From: Emmonsiellopsis sp. PD_33
Taxonomy: Eukaryota; Ascomycota; Eurotiomycetes; Onygenales; Ajellomycetaceae
NCBI GenBank assembly: GCA_032988165.1
Contig: JANTQF010000383.1
Location: 1 to 32,639 of the forward strand
DNA length: 32,639 nt
Reading direction: 5' to 3'
In this document: positions 21,691 through 31,502 of the stretch, piece after piece
Layout of the letters: each line of letters starts with the position of its first letter
Numbering within the stretch: position 1 is the first letter of the stretch
The notes under the pieces: model-generated
What the model saw: the letters and a program-made list of their open reading frames with translations, nothing else
Databases searched by the model: none
What the model was told of the DNA's origin: nothing
Program-made: the position numbers and the translations under genes

Positions 21691-22024
21691 TTCCCGCCCC
21701 TCCCCTGGAGGGGGTGGGGGCCTCAGCCCATATGTTGTGCTATCACAGTACATGCTCTATCTATATCAGTAGATAGATATCCCACTCTCCTATTCATCCC
21801 GCCTCAGAAAAATATTCCTCTTTTACTCCCCACCCAAGCCAGGCCACCATGCCTGGCCATACGTCGGGCCGGACGTGGATGATAGGCCCCTGGCCAGTCT
21901 TCTCAAGAAATCGCCCCCTACGCGACACCTGCCGGTATATAGATAGATGGATAGTATATAGCGCGGCGCGTCCCTATGCCCCCTGGGAGGCCACTGGAGG
22001 GCAGGCTACGCCTGCCCTCCCCTG
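21691..22024. other. GC-rich island with short inverted repeats
   Basis: A GC-rich block in AT-rich surroundings. It holds GCCAGG..CCTGGC (21838-21857), ACGTC..GACGT near 21861-21876, and the perfect hairpin listed separately. No coding sequence was recognised. Confidence 0.5.
21996..22020. repeat. Perfect 11-bp inverted repeat with 3-base loop
   Basis: GGAGGGCAGGC, TAC, GCCTGCCCTCC: an uninterrupted GC-rich hairpin. Three more pairs (CCA/TGG at 21991-21993 and 22023-22025) follow across a two-by-two mismatch. It could fold in RNA from either strand or as a cruciform. Its function is unknown. Confidence 0.85.
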
Positions 22025-23201
22025 GATGTTAAAATATAAAATATAACATAACATAACGTAACACCTAAGCCAGGAATGGTATTGCATATACCATAGTATC
22101 TCCCCACTGCCCATCTCATTCCGCCCGAATCATCCATCCAGTCCCACTAAGATATCCATCTACATATATACTCACACGTCAAAGCCGCTTAGCAAGCCAA
22201 CTCAGCTTACCCCCATGGGCCCATGGGATTGACTATTACCTAGATTACACAGAGCACGACACTCAGCAACCACATACCTCTCAGGTAGGAATCTTTTTTT
22301 TCTTTTTTTTTTGGTTTTTGGTTTTATTATCTACAAACGGGGACGAAAAAAGACGAAAAAAATCATATGGTCTGGTCTGCTTGCTCTCCTTACCTACTAG
22401 TACCTCCTAATATGTCCTACTCTGGCATACCACTTGTCAAAAACGTCTGGCTACCCAACCAGATCCGAGTAACCCATGGACGAACTATTATCAACGAGAA
22501 TTATCCCACTGTTCGATTTATCTATCCCATATACTAAGGAGAGGGGGGGGGTTGCGTTATTCAGATTACCTACCTCCCTACCTACCTACGACACTGCTCG
22601 CTCGCTCGCCTCCTCTCCTTTCCGCATGGAAACTAGAGCTTAGTAGTAAGTTAAATAGGTAGTTCTCTCTCTTGATGAGGTCTCTCTGGCCTTATCACAT
22701 AACTTCCAGATAGGGCATACATGTATATGGATGGATGGAGATGACTAGTACGCTGCCAACGGCGCCATATCAACCAGCCAACGAATCAATCAATCAATCA
22801 ATCAAACAAGCAATCAAACAACCGTTTTCCAGTTCCTATGTATCTCCTCATTAGAAAGGGAAAGGAAAATAAAGCAGAACCATCGACACACATTCCCCCC
22901 CTCCCCCCCCTCCATACTAGTGCTTCTGAACCAAAACACATTTAGCAACGCATGAGCAGAAACTGCTCCCTATCTACACATACATACATACATCCATCAA
23001 TCCATCCATTCATCCAGGTGTGGACAGGGACAGGGACAGGGACAGGGAGGTGATTTGGCTTATCTTATCTTATCTTTTCCCTCCCTGCAATAGCCAGCCA
23101 GCCAGCTCTGTAGTAGTATACATACATGCATGCATGCATGCATGGCAGGCTGCGATGGGTTAGGCGGGGGCGGGGGCGGGGGGTAGGTATGTGTATGTAT
23201 G

Positions 23202-23232
<31 letters not shown>

Positions 23233-23260
23233 GTAGATGGATAGATAGATATTGATAGCG
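22025..23260. repeat. Cluster of microsatellites
   Basis: In order: AACAT/ATAAA-type runs (22030-22063), CTAC/CTCC runs (22567-22590), TCAA runs (22785-22805), TACA (22977-22994), GGGACA (23026-23049), TTATC (23058-23075), ATGC (23124-23142), GGCGGG (23164-23181), TATG (23187-23202) and GATA (23203-23250). Many different repeat units lie within 1.2 kb, none coding. Confidence 0.8.
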
Positions 23261-23972
23261 CCAGGGAGGCGTGCAGGGGTGAGTTGGGGAGACTGACTGA
23301 CTATCCTGTGTTAGCGTAGTGTAGTGTAGCAGCGGTGGTTGTTGTTATAGATAGGGTGATAAGTAGTGCATTGGTGTGTGTATCTGTCAATCTAATAACT
23401 GTGTGGTGCATAGGTAGAGTGATTTATATCAGGATCAATTTGATGGAATTTTTCTTTTTCTTCAAAGTTTTTTCTCCTGGTGGTTTGGTTTACTTTTTGA
23501 TCCATGACGCTACTTATAATCTGTTCTCGAAATATCTATCTACCATTTCAGAAAACAACTAAAAATTGGAGTTACACGTAAAAATCATATGATGTATGGA
23601 GTATGAAAAGTGTGATATATGTAAAAAGAAATAAAATCAATGGATGATAAAAGTCTCAAATCATATGTATGTGTCTATGTACAAGTAAAAGGGGGAACAG
23701 ACAAGCAGAAAACTCCAGAGTGGCGTGGTATCATATCATATCAAAGTATCAGTCGAACAGGGGGTATTTCCGTCAGCAAGCATCCTTGTGTCCCGCCCCC
23801 CCGCATCCCATCCAGTCCAGTCCCATCTTCTACTCCCATCCACTCAGCGGTAAGGTGTAGGTTTGGTCCATTACAGTCACACGGCCGTGGTGTATATTTC
23901 AGACAAGGATCAACAAAAGGAAAGAAAGGAAAGAAAACAAAATAATCAATCAATGAATCAATGAATCCCCCC
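23261..23972. other. 3' flank of the protoglobin gene
   Basis: AT-rich spacer with no gene seen; it probably includes the 3' untranslated region of the minus-strand gene that ends at 23973. Confidence 0.45.
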
Positions 23973-24614
23973 TTACTCCGGCTTCTCAGCAACGACATAA
24001 TGTCTCTGGAACAGATCATTCTGGATCCAGAGCAGCTTATTAAACGCGGCAACGACGTTCGTCTTGGTCTGCAGATCCAACCCCTCAGCACCCAGGGTGG
24101 CCTTGAGCACGATATCCTCCACGAACCCGAGCAGGATGGACATGTGCATGACCTCGACGCGCAGCTCGGGTCTCTTGGCCCGATGCTTGAAGCCCGGCTG
24201 GCCCGTATGCATCACGCCGACTTTATCCAGATAGTCCCAGAATCTGCTCTCGTCGGACCAGTCGGCGTTGGAGACGAGTTTGACGAGGTAGTTCTTGAGG
24301 AAGTCCTTGCGGTGGACGATGTTGGGGTGTTCGAGGGAGAGGTCGGCGACGGAGGTGGCAGCGGTGGGGTCCTTGGTGTCCTGCTCTGGCTGGCGGGGCA
24401 CAAAGGCTTTTCCGGTGATGTCGAAGGAGATGAGGTGGGTGTAGATGGTGTCGAGGACGGCGGGGAGGGCGGGGGCAATGACGTCCTTGGCGGCTTGGAT
24501 GAAGGCGCCGTCCTCGTCTGTGAATTTCAGGAAGGCCTTGAGGTAGGTGACGCGGGCGGTCAGGTCGGTCTTGATGGCCTGCTCGTCGACGTGGGTGACA
24601 TTGTGGACCGTCAT
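23973..24614 (-). CDS. Protoglobin / globin-sensor-domain heme protein
   Basis: A single intronless frame of 213 aa runs from ATG 24614 to the stop at 23973. It matches the fungal protoglobin-like family (globin-sensor fold): an N-terminal helical part with TARVTYLKAFLKFTDED and APALPAVLDTIYTHL, then FLKNYLVKLVSN, SRFWDYLDKVGVMHTG and RVEVMHMSILLGFVEDIVL. H136 in VGVMHTG is in the place of the proximal heme-iron ligand of protoglobins. There is no signal peptide or membrane segment, and no fused kinase or cyclase domain, so it is a stand-alone cytosolic heme protein, probably binding O2, NO or CO. Its biological role in fungi is not established. Strong G/C third-position bias makes several other frames open across it. 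Confidence 0.88.
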   Translation of the reverse strand: MTVHNVTHVDEQAIKTDLTARVTYLKAFLKFTDEDGAFIQAAKDVIAPALPAVLDTIYTHLISFDITGKAFVPRQPEQDTKDPTAATSVADLSLEHPNIVHRKDFLKNYLVKLVSNADWSDESRFWDYLDKVGVMHTGQPGFKHRAKRPELRVEVMHMSILLGFVEDIVLKATLGAEGLDLQTKTNVVAAFNKLLWIQNDLFQRHYVVAEKPE

Positions 24615-24672
24615 GGTGGTGGATGATGTGTTGTAAGGGGATGGACTGTTGGTAGAGATGTTTGATAGAGGG

Positions 24673-24681
24673 TTTTATATA
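24673..24681 (-). promoter_or_regulatory. TATA box of the protoglobin gene
   Basis: The minus strand reads TATATAAAA about 60 bases upstream of the ATG at 24614, a strong core-promoter match. Confidence 0.7.
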
Positions 24682-27600
24682 GAGAGGTAGGAAGGTTAGG
24701 ATATTATGGAGAGAAAAAGCTTCAAGATAATTCCACAAAGCGGGAACTATCCATTCTTATATATGACAAAAAAGAAACGCTGGCTCTGGTACGCGGGACA
24801 GGGGCCCATCCAGTGCATTATCAAGCTCCCTGCCGCAGACACGCCAGAGACCCCATCTGCTATCAGCCCATCCAACCACGGCCGGGCATTCCACGCCGAT
24901 AACGATAGAAACGCCTTCTTCCGCGGAGATGTATACTCCCACGCCCAGCAGGAAGGGGAGAATCCACAGCCAGCGCTCATGTGTCTGGCAGAAAAAGACG
25001 GCCGGCCGTGGTTGAGCGTCCGAATCTGATATCAAAAGTCAAAAGTCTCGTCAAGGTTTTTGCGGCGGCAAAACGGCCGGGTTCCAGGTCACGGGACCGG
25101 CCGCGGGAAGGCTGATATGCGCGAGCTCTGATTGGCTGGCGGGTGTCAGGGCGGGGCTTGGCGCAGAGTCAGACCTGGTTAGTCAGCAGGGGCACGTGCA
25201 CGGGCCAGGTGGGCTCAGTGTGGGCAGCTCCTTCCCGAATCCGACAACAACAAAAAAGGCAGGCGAAAGCAGCAGAGTTTGGCTGTGGTCCACCGCGCAT
25301 TTGGCTGCTAGTTGCGCCTGCTCCGAGGAGTTCCTGCGCTCTTTATGGCCGGCCCCTTGTTGGAAGTTGGCAGCCGCCGCCCTCGCCGCCCCGAATCCGC
25401 CCGAACGGCCGGTGAAGCGGTGGGTGTTCCCACCAGGAACATCCCGGGTCCGGCCGTGTCTTTCCACTCCGCCCTTGGCTGATGCTAATAGGACCTGTTT
25501 CATTTGTCAAATTGCTCCCTTTCATCTCTCGTTTGGGGCGTGTCTCCACAGCTCCGTGCAGCTGGTTCTGGAGCATGCGGGTGAGGATTAATATGACAGA
25601 ACATAACTATATGTTGTTGATGGCCTGCCTCATCGGTTGAGGCGGTCAGATAACCAAGGGAGAGGCAATCCGACGCGCTCGCCGTTTGGGGATGCTGAAC
25701 TGCCTCAAAGCTGCAACCTTTTTCTTTTCCCCTTCCTTCCCGTCTTGTTGGCTGGGAAATCCTGCAGCCGGGAATGGCTAGCAGGGTACTGCTCTTTGGC
25801 CATATATTATATAGCATGCTATATATTCAGTCCTCGATGGAACGACTCTGTTCCTCACTTCTGTCTATTCCCATCTGCGAGAAGACTCGGGATTCCTTGA
25901 GAAATCAGGAATGGAAAAGGATAATGACCGCCAAGTTTTATTCTAGGATGAAGCCAGTGATATATCAAGCTATCAAATTCCTATCACGAAAATAGGTGGC
26001 TAGATCTGATGGAGGCTAACCTATTCAGTGCAGAGGTTTCCTGCGTCAATTCCTTTTGTTACTACTTCTGCTCTTGCTCATGATGATATGAGAAACATCA
26101 TACCTTTCCTAATTATATCAACTGCAGGATAAAACAAAATACGGACCCAATCATTGGGCGGGTCGCCTGGTTAATAGCTTAATGTGAGAAGTGGAAGGCC
26201 GGGACCCAAGTACCATCGTTTCGTTTAGGAGAGGCGAGAATCCAGGCAGAGCCGGCTACGATCAAGGAGGAGGATGTCTGGCGCATTGCTAGATATGAGA
26301 ACCTTTCCTTCCATGATAGCTATTCATCCTTCTTATATGACAGGGAACCAGGGTTGCACAAGGCCCTCGTGGCATCCCCGTTTGTCCCTGGAGCATATTA
26401 GTTAACCTGGCCAGTCGGAGTATGGGGATAATAGTATATACCCTCCACATGTTGCCAGTCAGCCTCTTCTATAGAGTACGGATGCGGGGAAATAGAATCA
26501 CTGATGTATAGTTAACATGGCTTGATTAAACTTCGATAAGAAGCATGGCTTTTTAACCTATCTACGTATTGAACTACATAGGCTCACATAAAAACCGACA
26601 AGAAAAAGGAAACTAAACAAGATATCAACCGCAAAAGTAGTATCATATGTCATCGATATATTTCATTCCTAAAAGCATATGGCATCCAAGACACGTATTT
26701 ATTTATTCTTCATGATTTCCCAAGGACCAGGAAGTTTAAGTTATTTCTCTTAGAGTTCCTGGGGAACGCATGTATGTACATACGTATAGTACACCGGAAC
26801 CCAGAGTCTTGAGAGACCACGGAAGTAAACTGACTACCTAGTCTCACGAAGCCAACCAGATGGCCCGGATAATATTATGTCATTACATCCTTAAAATCCT
26901 ATATCTATTCCACCTACATATGTAATGTAAGGTATGTATGTATGTACCCCGGAACAACGGGTGTTTACATACCTCACTCACTCACTCGACTATACGGATA
27001 CATCATCCATCATCGCCTTGCCGGCTCCCAATTTGAATGATTTCTGGGTATGATATGGTACAGCCATGTATCTACATATCTGTACCTGTTTATTTTATTT
27101 TATTTTATTCCCATGCTGAGACCAGGCTACAGTCTTCTTGTTCCACTGCGGTTTGATTGTCTATCTGGTATTGAACTGATGATGGGACACAACGGTGGAG
27201 GACGCAATCTGACTGCATGCACATGTATGTAAGTAGTTATGTATGTATGCTACGTATATATGCTGGTTGTTATCAAACGGCGAAGGTTACGTTGCACGGA
27301 GGATGGGGGTGTGTTTTTGGGGTAACTGGTTACATCACTGATGGCAAAGGCGAGAGAAGGTACAGGAGTGAAGTAAGTAAGGTAGTCCAGCAAGAAAGGG
27401 GTAGGGCAGGTAGGTACACGTATGTATGTAAATACATACACATGGTAGTAGAAGGGCGTCTTGTGTATCATAGATCCAACGGGGGCTTATGTGCGATTGA
27501 TGATTCATAGTATCTAACTAGGGACCTACCGGGCTGAAGCAGGTTAGAAACTGCGCGGAAAGTTCGGTGCCTGGTTGTTTAACGTCAGTTTGTAACTATC

Positions 27601-28762
27601 CACGCCCCCCCCTAAGCCAGCCAGAATTGCAAATTCTGGTGAGACATGCATGCGAGCGAGTAGTTAGATGAAAGTATAATAATGATCGGGGTAGCTAGCA
27701 TCTTAGGTCCTCGGGGATGAACGATAAAGTGTAAGCAAGGAAGTAAAATAACAAGCCAAGCAAATCAACCTTCCTAGGGCTGAGGAAGGAAGGATGGGAA
27801 ACCAGGTTCGGAGAAACCCTGATAAGCCCACCGGATCATCACATCGACCATCAAGCTTTGACTGATGATTGGCGTTTAGGGCGGATCGCACCGCGCAGGT
27901 GAAGAAGATCCCATGATTGGCCGGATGGGGAAGATGACCTTTCTTCCCTGACAGCCAGCAGGAGGCTGAAGCTAGCTAGATTTTATGACTCCCAGAAGCC
28001 CGCAAAGCCTATCAACGGACTACGCTTTTGCTCATTTGCCGTTTGAGGTTTATTGCATACCGCTTTGGGGAACTGGGCTGAACGCGCCTGGGCGAGTGAG
28101 CCTGGGGGGGAAGATGGGGCTGGACTCTGGAGGGGTCCTTCCCCCCCCCCTTTGGCTGATAGGCAGGAAAGCTGAAAAATTGGCTCCAGGGATTTCCATT
28201 TTGGGAGAAATAATTTGACGGATTGTTAGGGGAATTCTACTTAACCGGTTTGGCAAATCGATTGATGGGCCGAATCCAGGAAACCGGAGCGGCGTATGTA
28301 GAGAAGGTAGATGCGCCCAGAGAAAGTTGATGGCGGCATGAGAACCAAACTCCCCTCTGCCGGCGCCTTTTGGCAGCCCAATTGATGGGGTCAATTCCGG
28401 CCCCTACGTAAGATCTCCAGGCGAGGGCTGCAGGTCGAGTCCGGGGGATTTGTCAAATGCCCGCTCCCGCGGGGGCTTGACCGCAGTGTCGAGCCATCTC
28501 ACAACCAGCCCAGCAGGCCTGCACCGCACCTGTAGGTGGCGGCATATTGCCCGCATAAAATGGCATCACTCCATCTGCGGCTGTTCGAATTCGACTCGCT
28601 GGGCGTGGTTGGACGCTCCACCAGATGACATCAGGTGCATTCTCAGCTCCATGACACGTAGGTAGACGGTAGACAGGCCAGGCACTGGCAGGGAGCAAGA
28701 GGTATCCGGTCTTGTGTTTCTGATACCCCGTAGAGGGGCAGGGCAGTAATGCGGGTTTCCCC
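24682..28762. other. 4.1 kb spacer without recognised genes
   Basis: The left part (25040-25500) is GC-rich with CCAAT boxes (ATTGG near 25132) upstream of the protoglobin gene. The middle (25800-27600) is AT-rich with TATG/TTTTA simple repeats and an 18-bp palindrome at 25808-25825. The right part (27600-28760) has C-runs (28139-28150) and moderate GC. No frame resembles a known protein, and no tRNA-like fold was found. Confidence 0.45.
25808..25825. repeat. 18-bp perfect palindrome
   Basis: TATATAGCATGCTATATA is centred between 25816 and 25817. It could be a dimeric regulator site or a chance AT palindrome; nothing nearby decides this. Confidence 0.7.
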
Positions 28763-28769
28763 TATAAAG
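28763..28769 (+). promoter_or_regulatory. Candidate TATA box of the MAPKK gene
   Basis: TATAAAG within CCCCTATAAAGACG, followed by about 1 kb of CT-rich, ATG-poor DNA up to the MAPKK start. A second TATA-like TTTATAATATC at about 29660 is an alternative, giving a much shorter leader. Confidence 0.5.
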
Positions 28770-29821
28770 ACGCCGGCAGTGCAGGCCGGACAAGGCAATT
28801 CGCAACCAACAAAGCGAGGCAAGGCACGGCGAGAGGCACTGGACGAAAACGCAGAGTTGGGGGCGGGAAGCTCCCTGTCGTTAAATATCCAGTCGGCTGG
28901 GCGCTTCTCGAAACCGGCGAGTGGCCGCCCTGGAGTCTGGTGGTGTGTGGCCTGGCTGGGCAGCTGTGAGTCTGCGAGTCGACTAGTCCGCCCAACCCAA
29001 CCATCACCACCGCCGCATTCAGCCTCCAACTTCAACCTCACCTCCTCTCTCCTCTCCTCTCCTCTCCTCCCCTCTCTCGCATCCACCGTCCGCTTCTCCC
29101 AGCGCTGTCTGGGGCTAGATATTCCACTCCCCTCCCCGCTCCTCTACTCTCGTTTCTCTTCGCTTCCCGTCCTGTCTGTTTTGGTGTGCTGCTTGCTCCC
29201 CGTACGTATCATCCCCTCCTCTCTCCCCTCACCCACCCGGTATCTGCCAACCCGCCTCCTGGCAAAAGACGGGTCACTCCTCTGTTCGTTCGTGACAGGG
29301 CTCATGCCGGTCCATTGCCTTGGCTTCTTTCGTTAGGCCCTTTGTGCCTTGGCCGCAGACCTGGGCCTGGATCCTTGTTGACACTATCGTCCCTCTTAGC
29401 CATTCCTCCCAGTCTTGGGCCTGAAACCTCCTTTCAATCGTTCCAAGTTTGCTTTTCACGACCAGTTGTCCGTCTCGACTCTCACGCCTACCTTTTTGCT
29501 GCTCATTCGGCCTCAAAACCCCTCAAATCGCGACATTTATCAGCCCTCTTTCTAGCTCCAAGTTGCGCCTGTGTGATTTCCGCCCCCGCCCCCCCGCATC
29601 CCTTTCGCTTCCACCGGCCGTGTTGGAAACACGTTTATTCAGCCACCACACATATTGCTTTTATAATATCTGGGGGCCAAACTACAAAGCCGCCCTCCGT
29701 TTATTGTAACTCATATCCAAACCCTCTTCACTCGACAAAAGCTGGACACCTCGCCGGACGATAACCTCCAACACATAAGGAGCGGCCCGACCTCGCGAAA
29801 GGCACCCATTTGCCCAACATC
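28770..29821 (+). promoter_or_regulatory. Probable long 5' leader of the MAPKK gene, CT-rich and nearly ATG-free
   Basis: Over 1052 bases only one ATG occurs (29304). There are long pyrimidine stretches (29030-29080, 29120-29160, 29210-29235), typical of fungal transcript starts and leaders. GTACGT at 29202-29207 could be an intron donor. The apparent long open frames 28749-29336 and 29186-29764 are Ser/Pro/Leu-rich by composition and resemble nothing. Confidence 0.5.
29304..29336 (+). CDS. Upstream open reading frame of the MAPKK gene (10 residues)
   Basis: ATG 29304 to TAG 29334-29336 encodes MPVHCLGFFR. It is the only ATG between the candidate TATA box and the main start. If it is transcribed in the leader, it may lower or regulate translation of the kinase. 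Conservation is unknown. Confidence 0.4.
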   Translation: MPVHCLGFFR

Positions 29822-31502
29822 ATGCCGTCCCCCGCCCCCGCCCCCCTTTTGAAAATACCCGTTCCGGGTGGTAACCGCAATAAACAGCCTCCTCGTCTTA
29901 CCCTGGGTATTCCACCGTCGCCCAACATGAGACCAGTAAACCCGAACGGGAACGATCCAGTGCCAGAGGTCTTGCAGCCCCAGCGTCCCGCCCGCCCCTC
30001 CCCTCCTCAACTCAGATTAGCAACCCCTATGGGAAGTAAGGGTACCCCACAAGAGGCAGGCCCTCTATACAATGGACGACCGTCTATCCAACCCATAGGA
30101 GGTTCTTCTGCTACTACCAACACTAGTGATCACAGCAACCATTCGAGGTCAGGCAGCTTCACACATGATGGAAGAAATAGCGGTCCTACGTCTGCTACGT
30201 CGTCAAATTACTCCTCGCTATCCTTCGCCTTGAATCTGAGACATGCTGGTGGAACCCCAGATCCAACTTCGGCAATCAGCTCGGTATATTCCGACCGGGG
30301 TGATGGTGGCCTTTCGATGGAAAGAGATAATAGTATGAACGGGCTGCTGCCAGATTTAGAAAAGCTGAGTTTGGAAAAAGGGAGACCGTTGGATGTGGAA
30401 GATCTGGATGATGAAGGCTGGTTGGCCGCCAGCGCCCAAAAACGGATTATCGAGTTGGATAGCCTTGGAGAGGGAGCTGGCGGGGCCGTCACTCGGTGCA
30501 TGTTGAAGGGTGGGAAGACGGTATTCGCTTTGAAGGTATGGCATGACCTCCCTTTTATATTGGAACTGTGTACTAACCCATGTTTTGATAGATCATTACG
30601 ACGGACCCAAATCCAGACGTTAAAAAGCAGATCGTTCGAGAACTCAATTTCAATAAAGACTGTGCATCGGAACATATTTGTCGGTATTACGGCGCTTTTA
30701 TGGATAGATCTTCCAGTACCATATCGATTGCCATGGAATTCTGCGAAGGCGGTAGCCTTGACTCTGTTTACAGAGAAGTAAAGAAGTTTGGAGGGCGGAC
30801 TGGTGAGAAGGTGTTGGGTAAGGTGGCTGAGGGCGTATTAAACGGTCTTACCTATCTTCATGGGCGGAAAATTATCCACCGAGGTATGCTTTCCTTCTCC
30901 AAGCTCAATTTTCACTACCGTCCGCTGACTTTGTAGATATCAAACCTTCCAACATCCTCCTCTGCCGCAATGGCCAGGTCAAACTTTGCGACTTTGGCGT
31001 CAGCGGTGAATTCGGCACGAAAGGTGACGCAAACACCTTCATTGGTACATCGTATTACATGGCCCCCGAACGAATCACAGGCCAATCTTACACAATTACT
31101 TCCGACGTCTGGTCTCTCGGAGTCACCCTTCTCGAAGTCGCCCAACATCGATTCCCTTTCCCTGCAGATGGAACAGAAATGCAACCGCGTGCGGGTTTGA
31201 TAGATCTTTTAACATACATTGTTCGCCAACCAATCCCGCAATTGAAAGATGAGCCCGAGAATGGCATAAAATGGAGTGATAACTTTAAATACTTCATTGA
31301 ATGCTGGTGAGTTTGCATATTCCCTACTATATATTAACATGCGGGATTGCTGATTGCCGATTATATAAATAGTCTGGAAAAAGAACCCCCTCGAAGAGCA
31401 ACGCCATGGCGGATGTTGGAACACCCCTGGATGCTCGAGATTAAAAACAAAAAGGTCAACATGGCCCACTTTTTGAAGCAAGTTTGGGATTGGAAAGATT
31501 AG
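29822..31502 (+). CDS. mkk2: MAP kinase kinase of the cell wall integrity pathway (Mkk1/Mkk2, MkkA type)
   Basis: Exons 29822-30535, 30592-30883, 30937-31306 and 31373-31502 give 501 aa; introns are 53-66 nt, the first with a TACTAAC branch site. The Ser/Pro-rich N-terminus holds a docking-like motif, KQPPRLTL (about 21-28). Kinase domain: glycine loop GEGAGG (216-221), catalytic Lys238, HRDIKPSN (334-341), DFG (354-356), activation segment GTKGDANTFIGT with candidate phosphosites (T363, T369), and YYMAPE. It ends QVWDWKD. VRELNFNKDCASEHICRYYG and HRFPFPADGTEMQPRAGL are characteristic of filamentous-fungal Mkk2/MkkA rather than Pbs2 or Ste7. By family knowledge it is activated by a Bck1-type MAPKKK and phosphorylates the Slt2/MpkA-type MAPK in response to wall stress. 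The start is the ATG following ACATC. The gene is intact. Confidence 0.95.

Noticed and set aside
22700..23250. Regularly repeated short units that could suggest a CRISPR array
   Set aside because: The units are 4-6 bp microsatellites without spacers, in a eukaryotic genome.
23961..24626. 221-codon plus-strand frame antisense to the protoglobin gene
   Set aside because: Gly/Val/Asp-rich translation typical of the antisense of a GC3-biased gene; the minus frame matches a known family.
24223..24738. 171-codon minus-strand frame overlapping the protoglobin gene
   Set aside because: His/Arg/Pro-rich out-of-frame reading of the same GC-rich gene.
28749..29764. Two long plus-strand frames upstream of the MAPKK (195 and 192 codons)
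   Set aside because: Ser/Pro/Leu-rich composition from CT-rich leader DNA; the first begins upstream of the TATA box and the second has no ATG start.
16689..31502. A dedicated wall-stress gene cluster formed by the wall protein and MAPKK
   Set aside because: The genes are about 12 kb apart, in opposite orientation, with an unrelated globin gene between them; proximity alone is not evidence.
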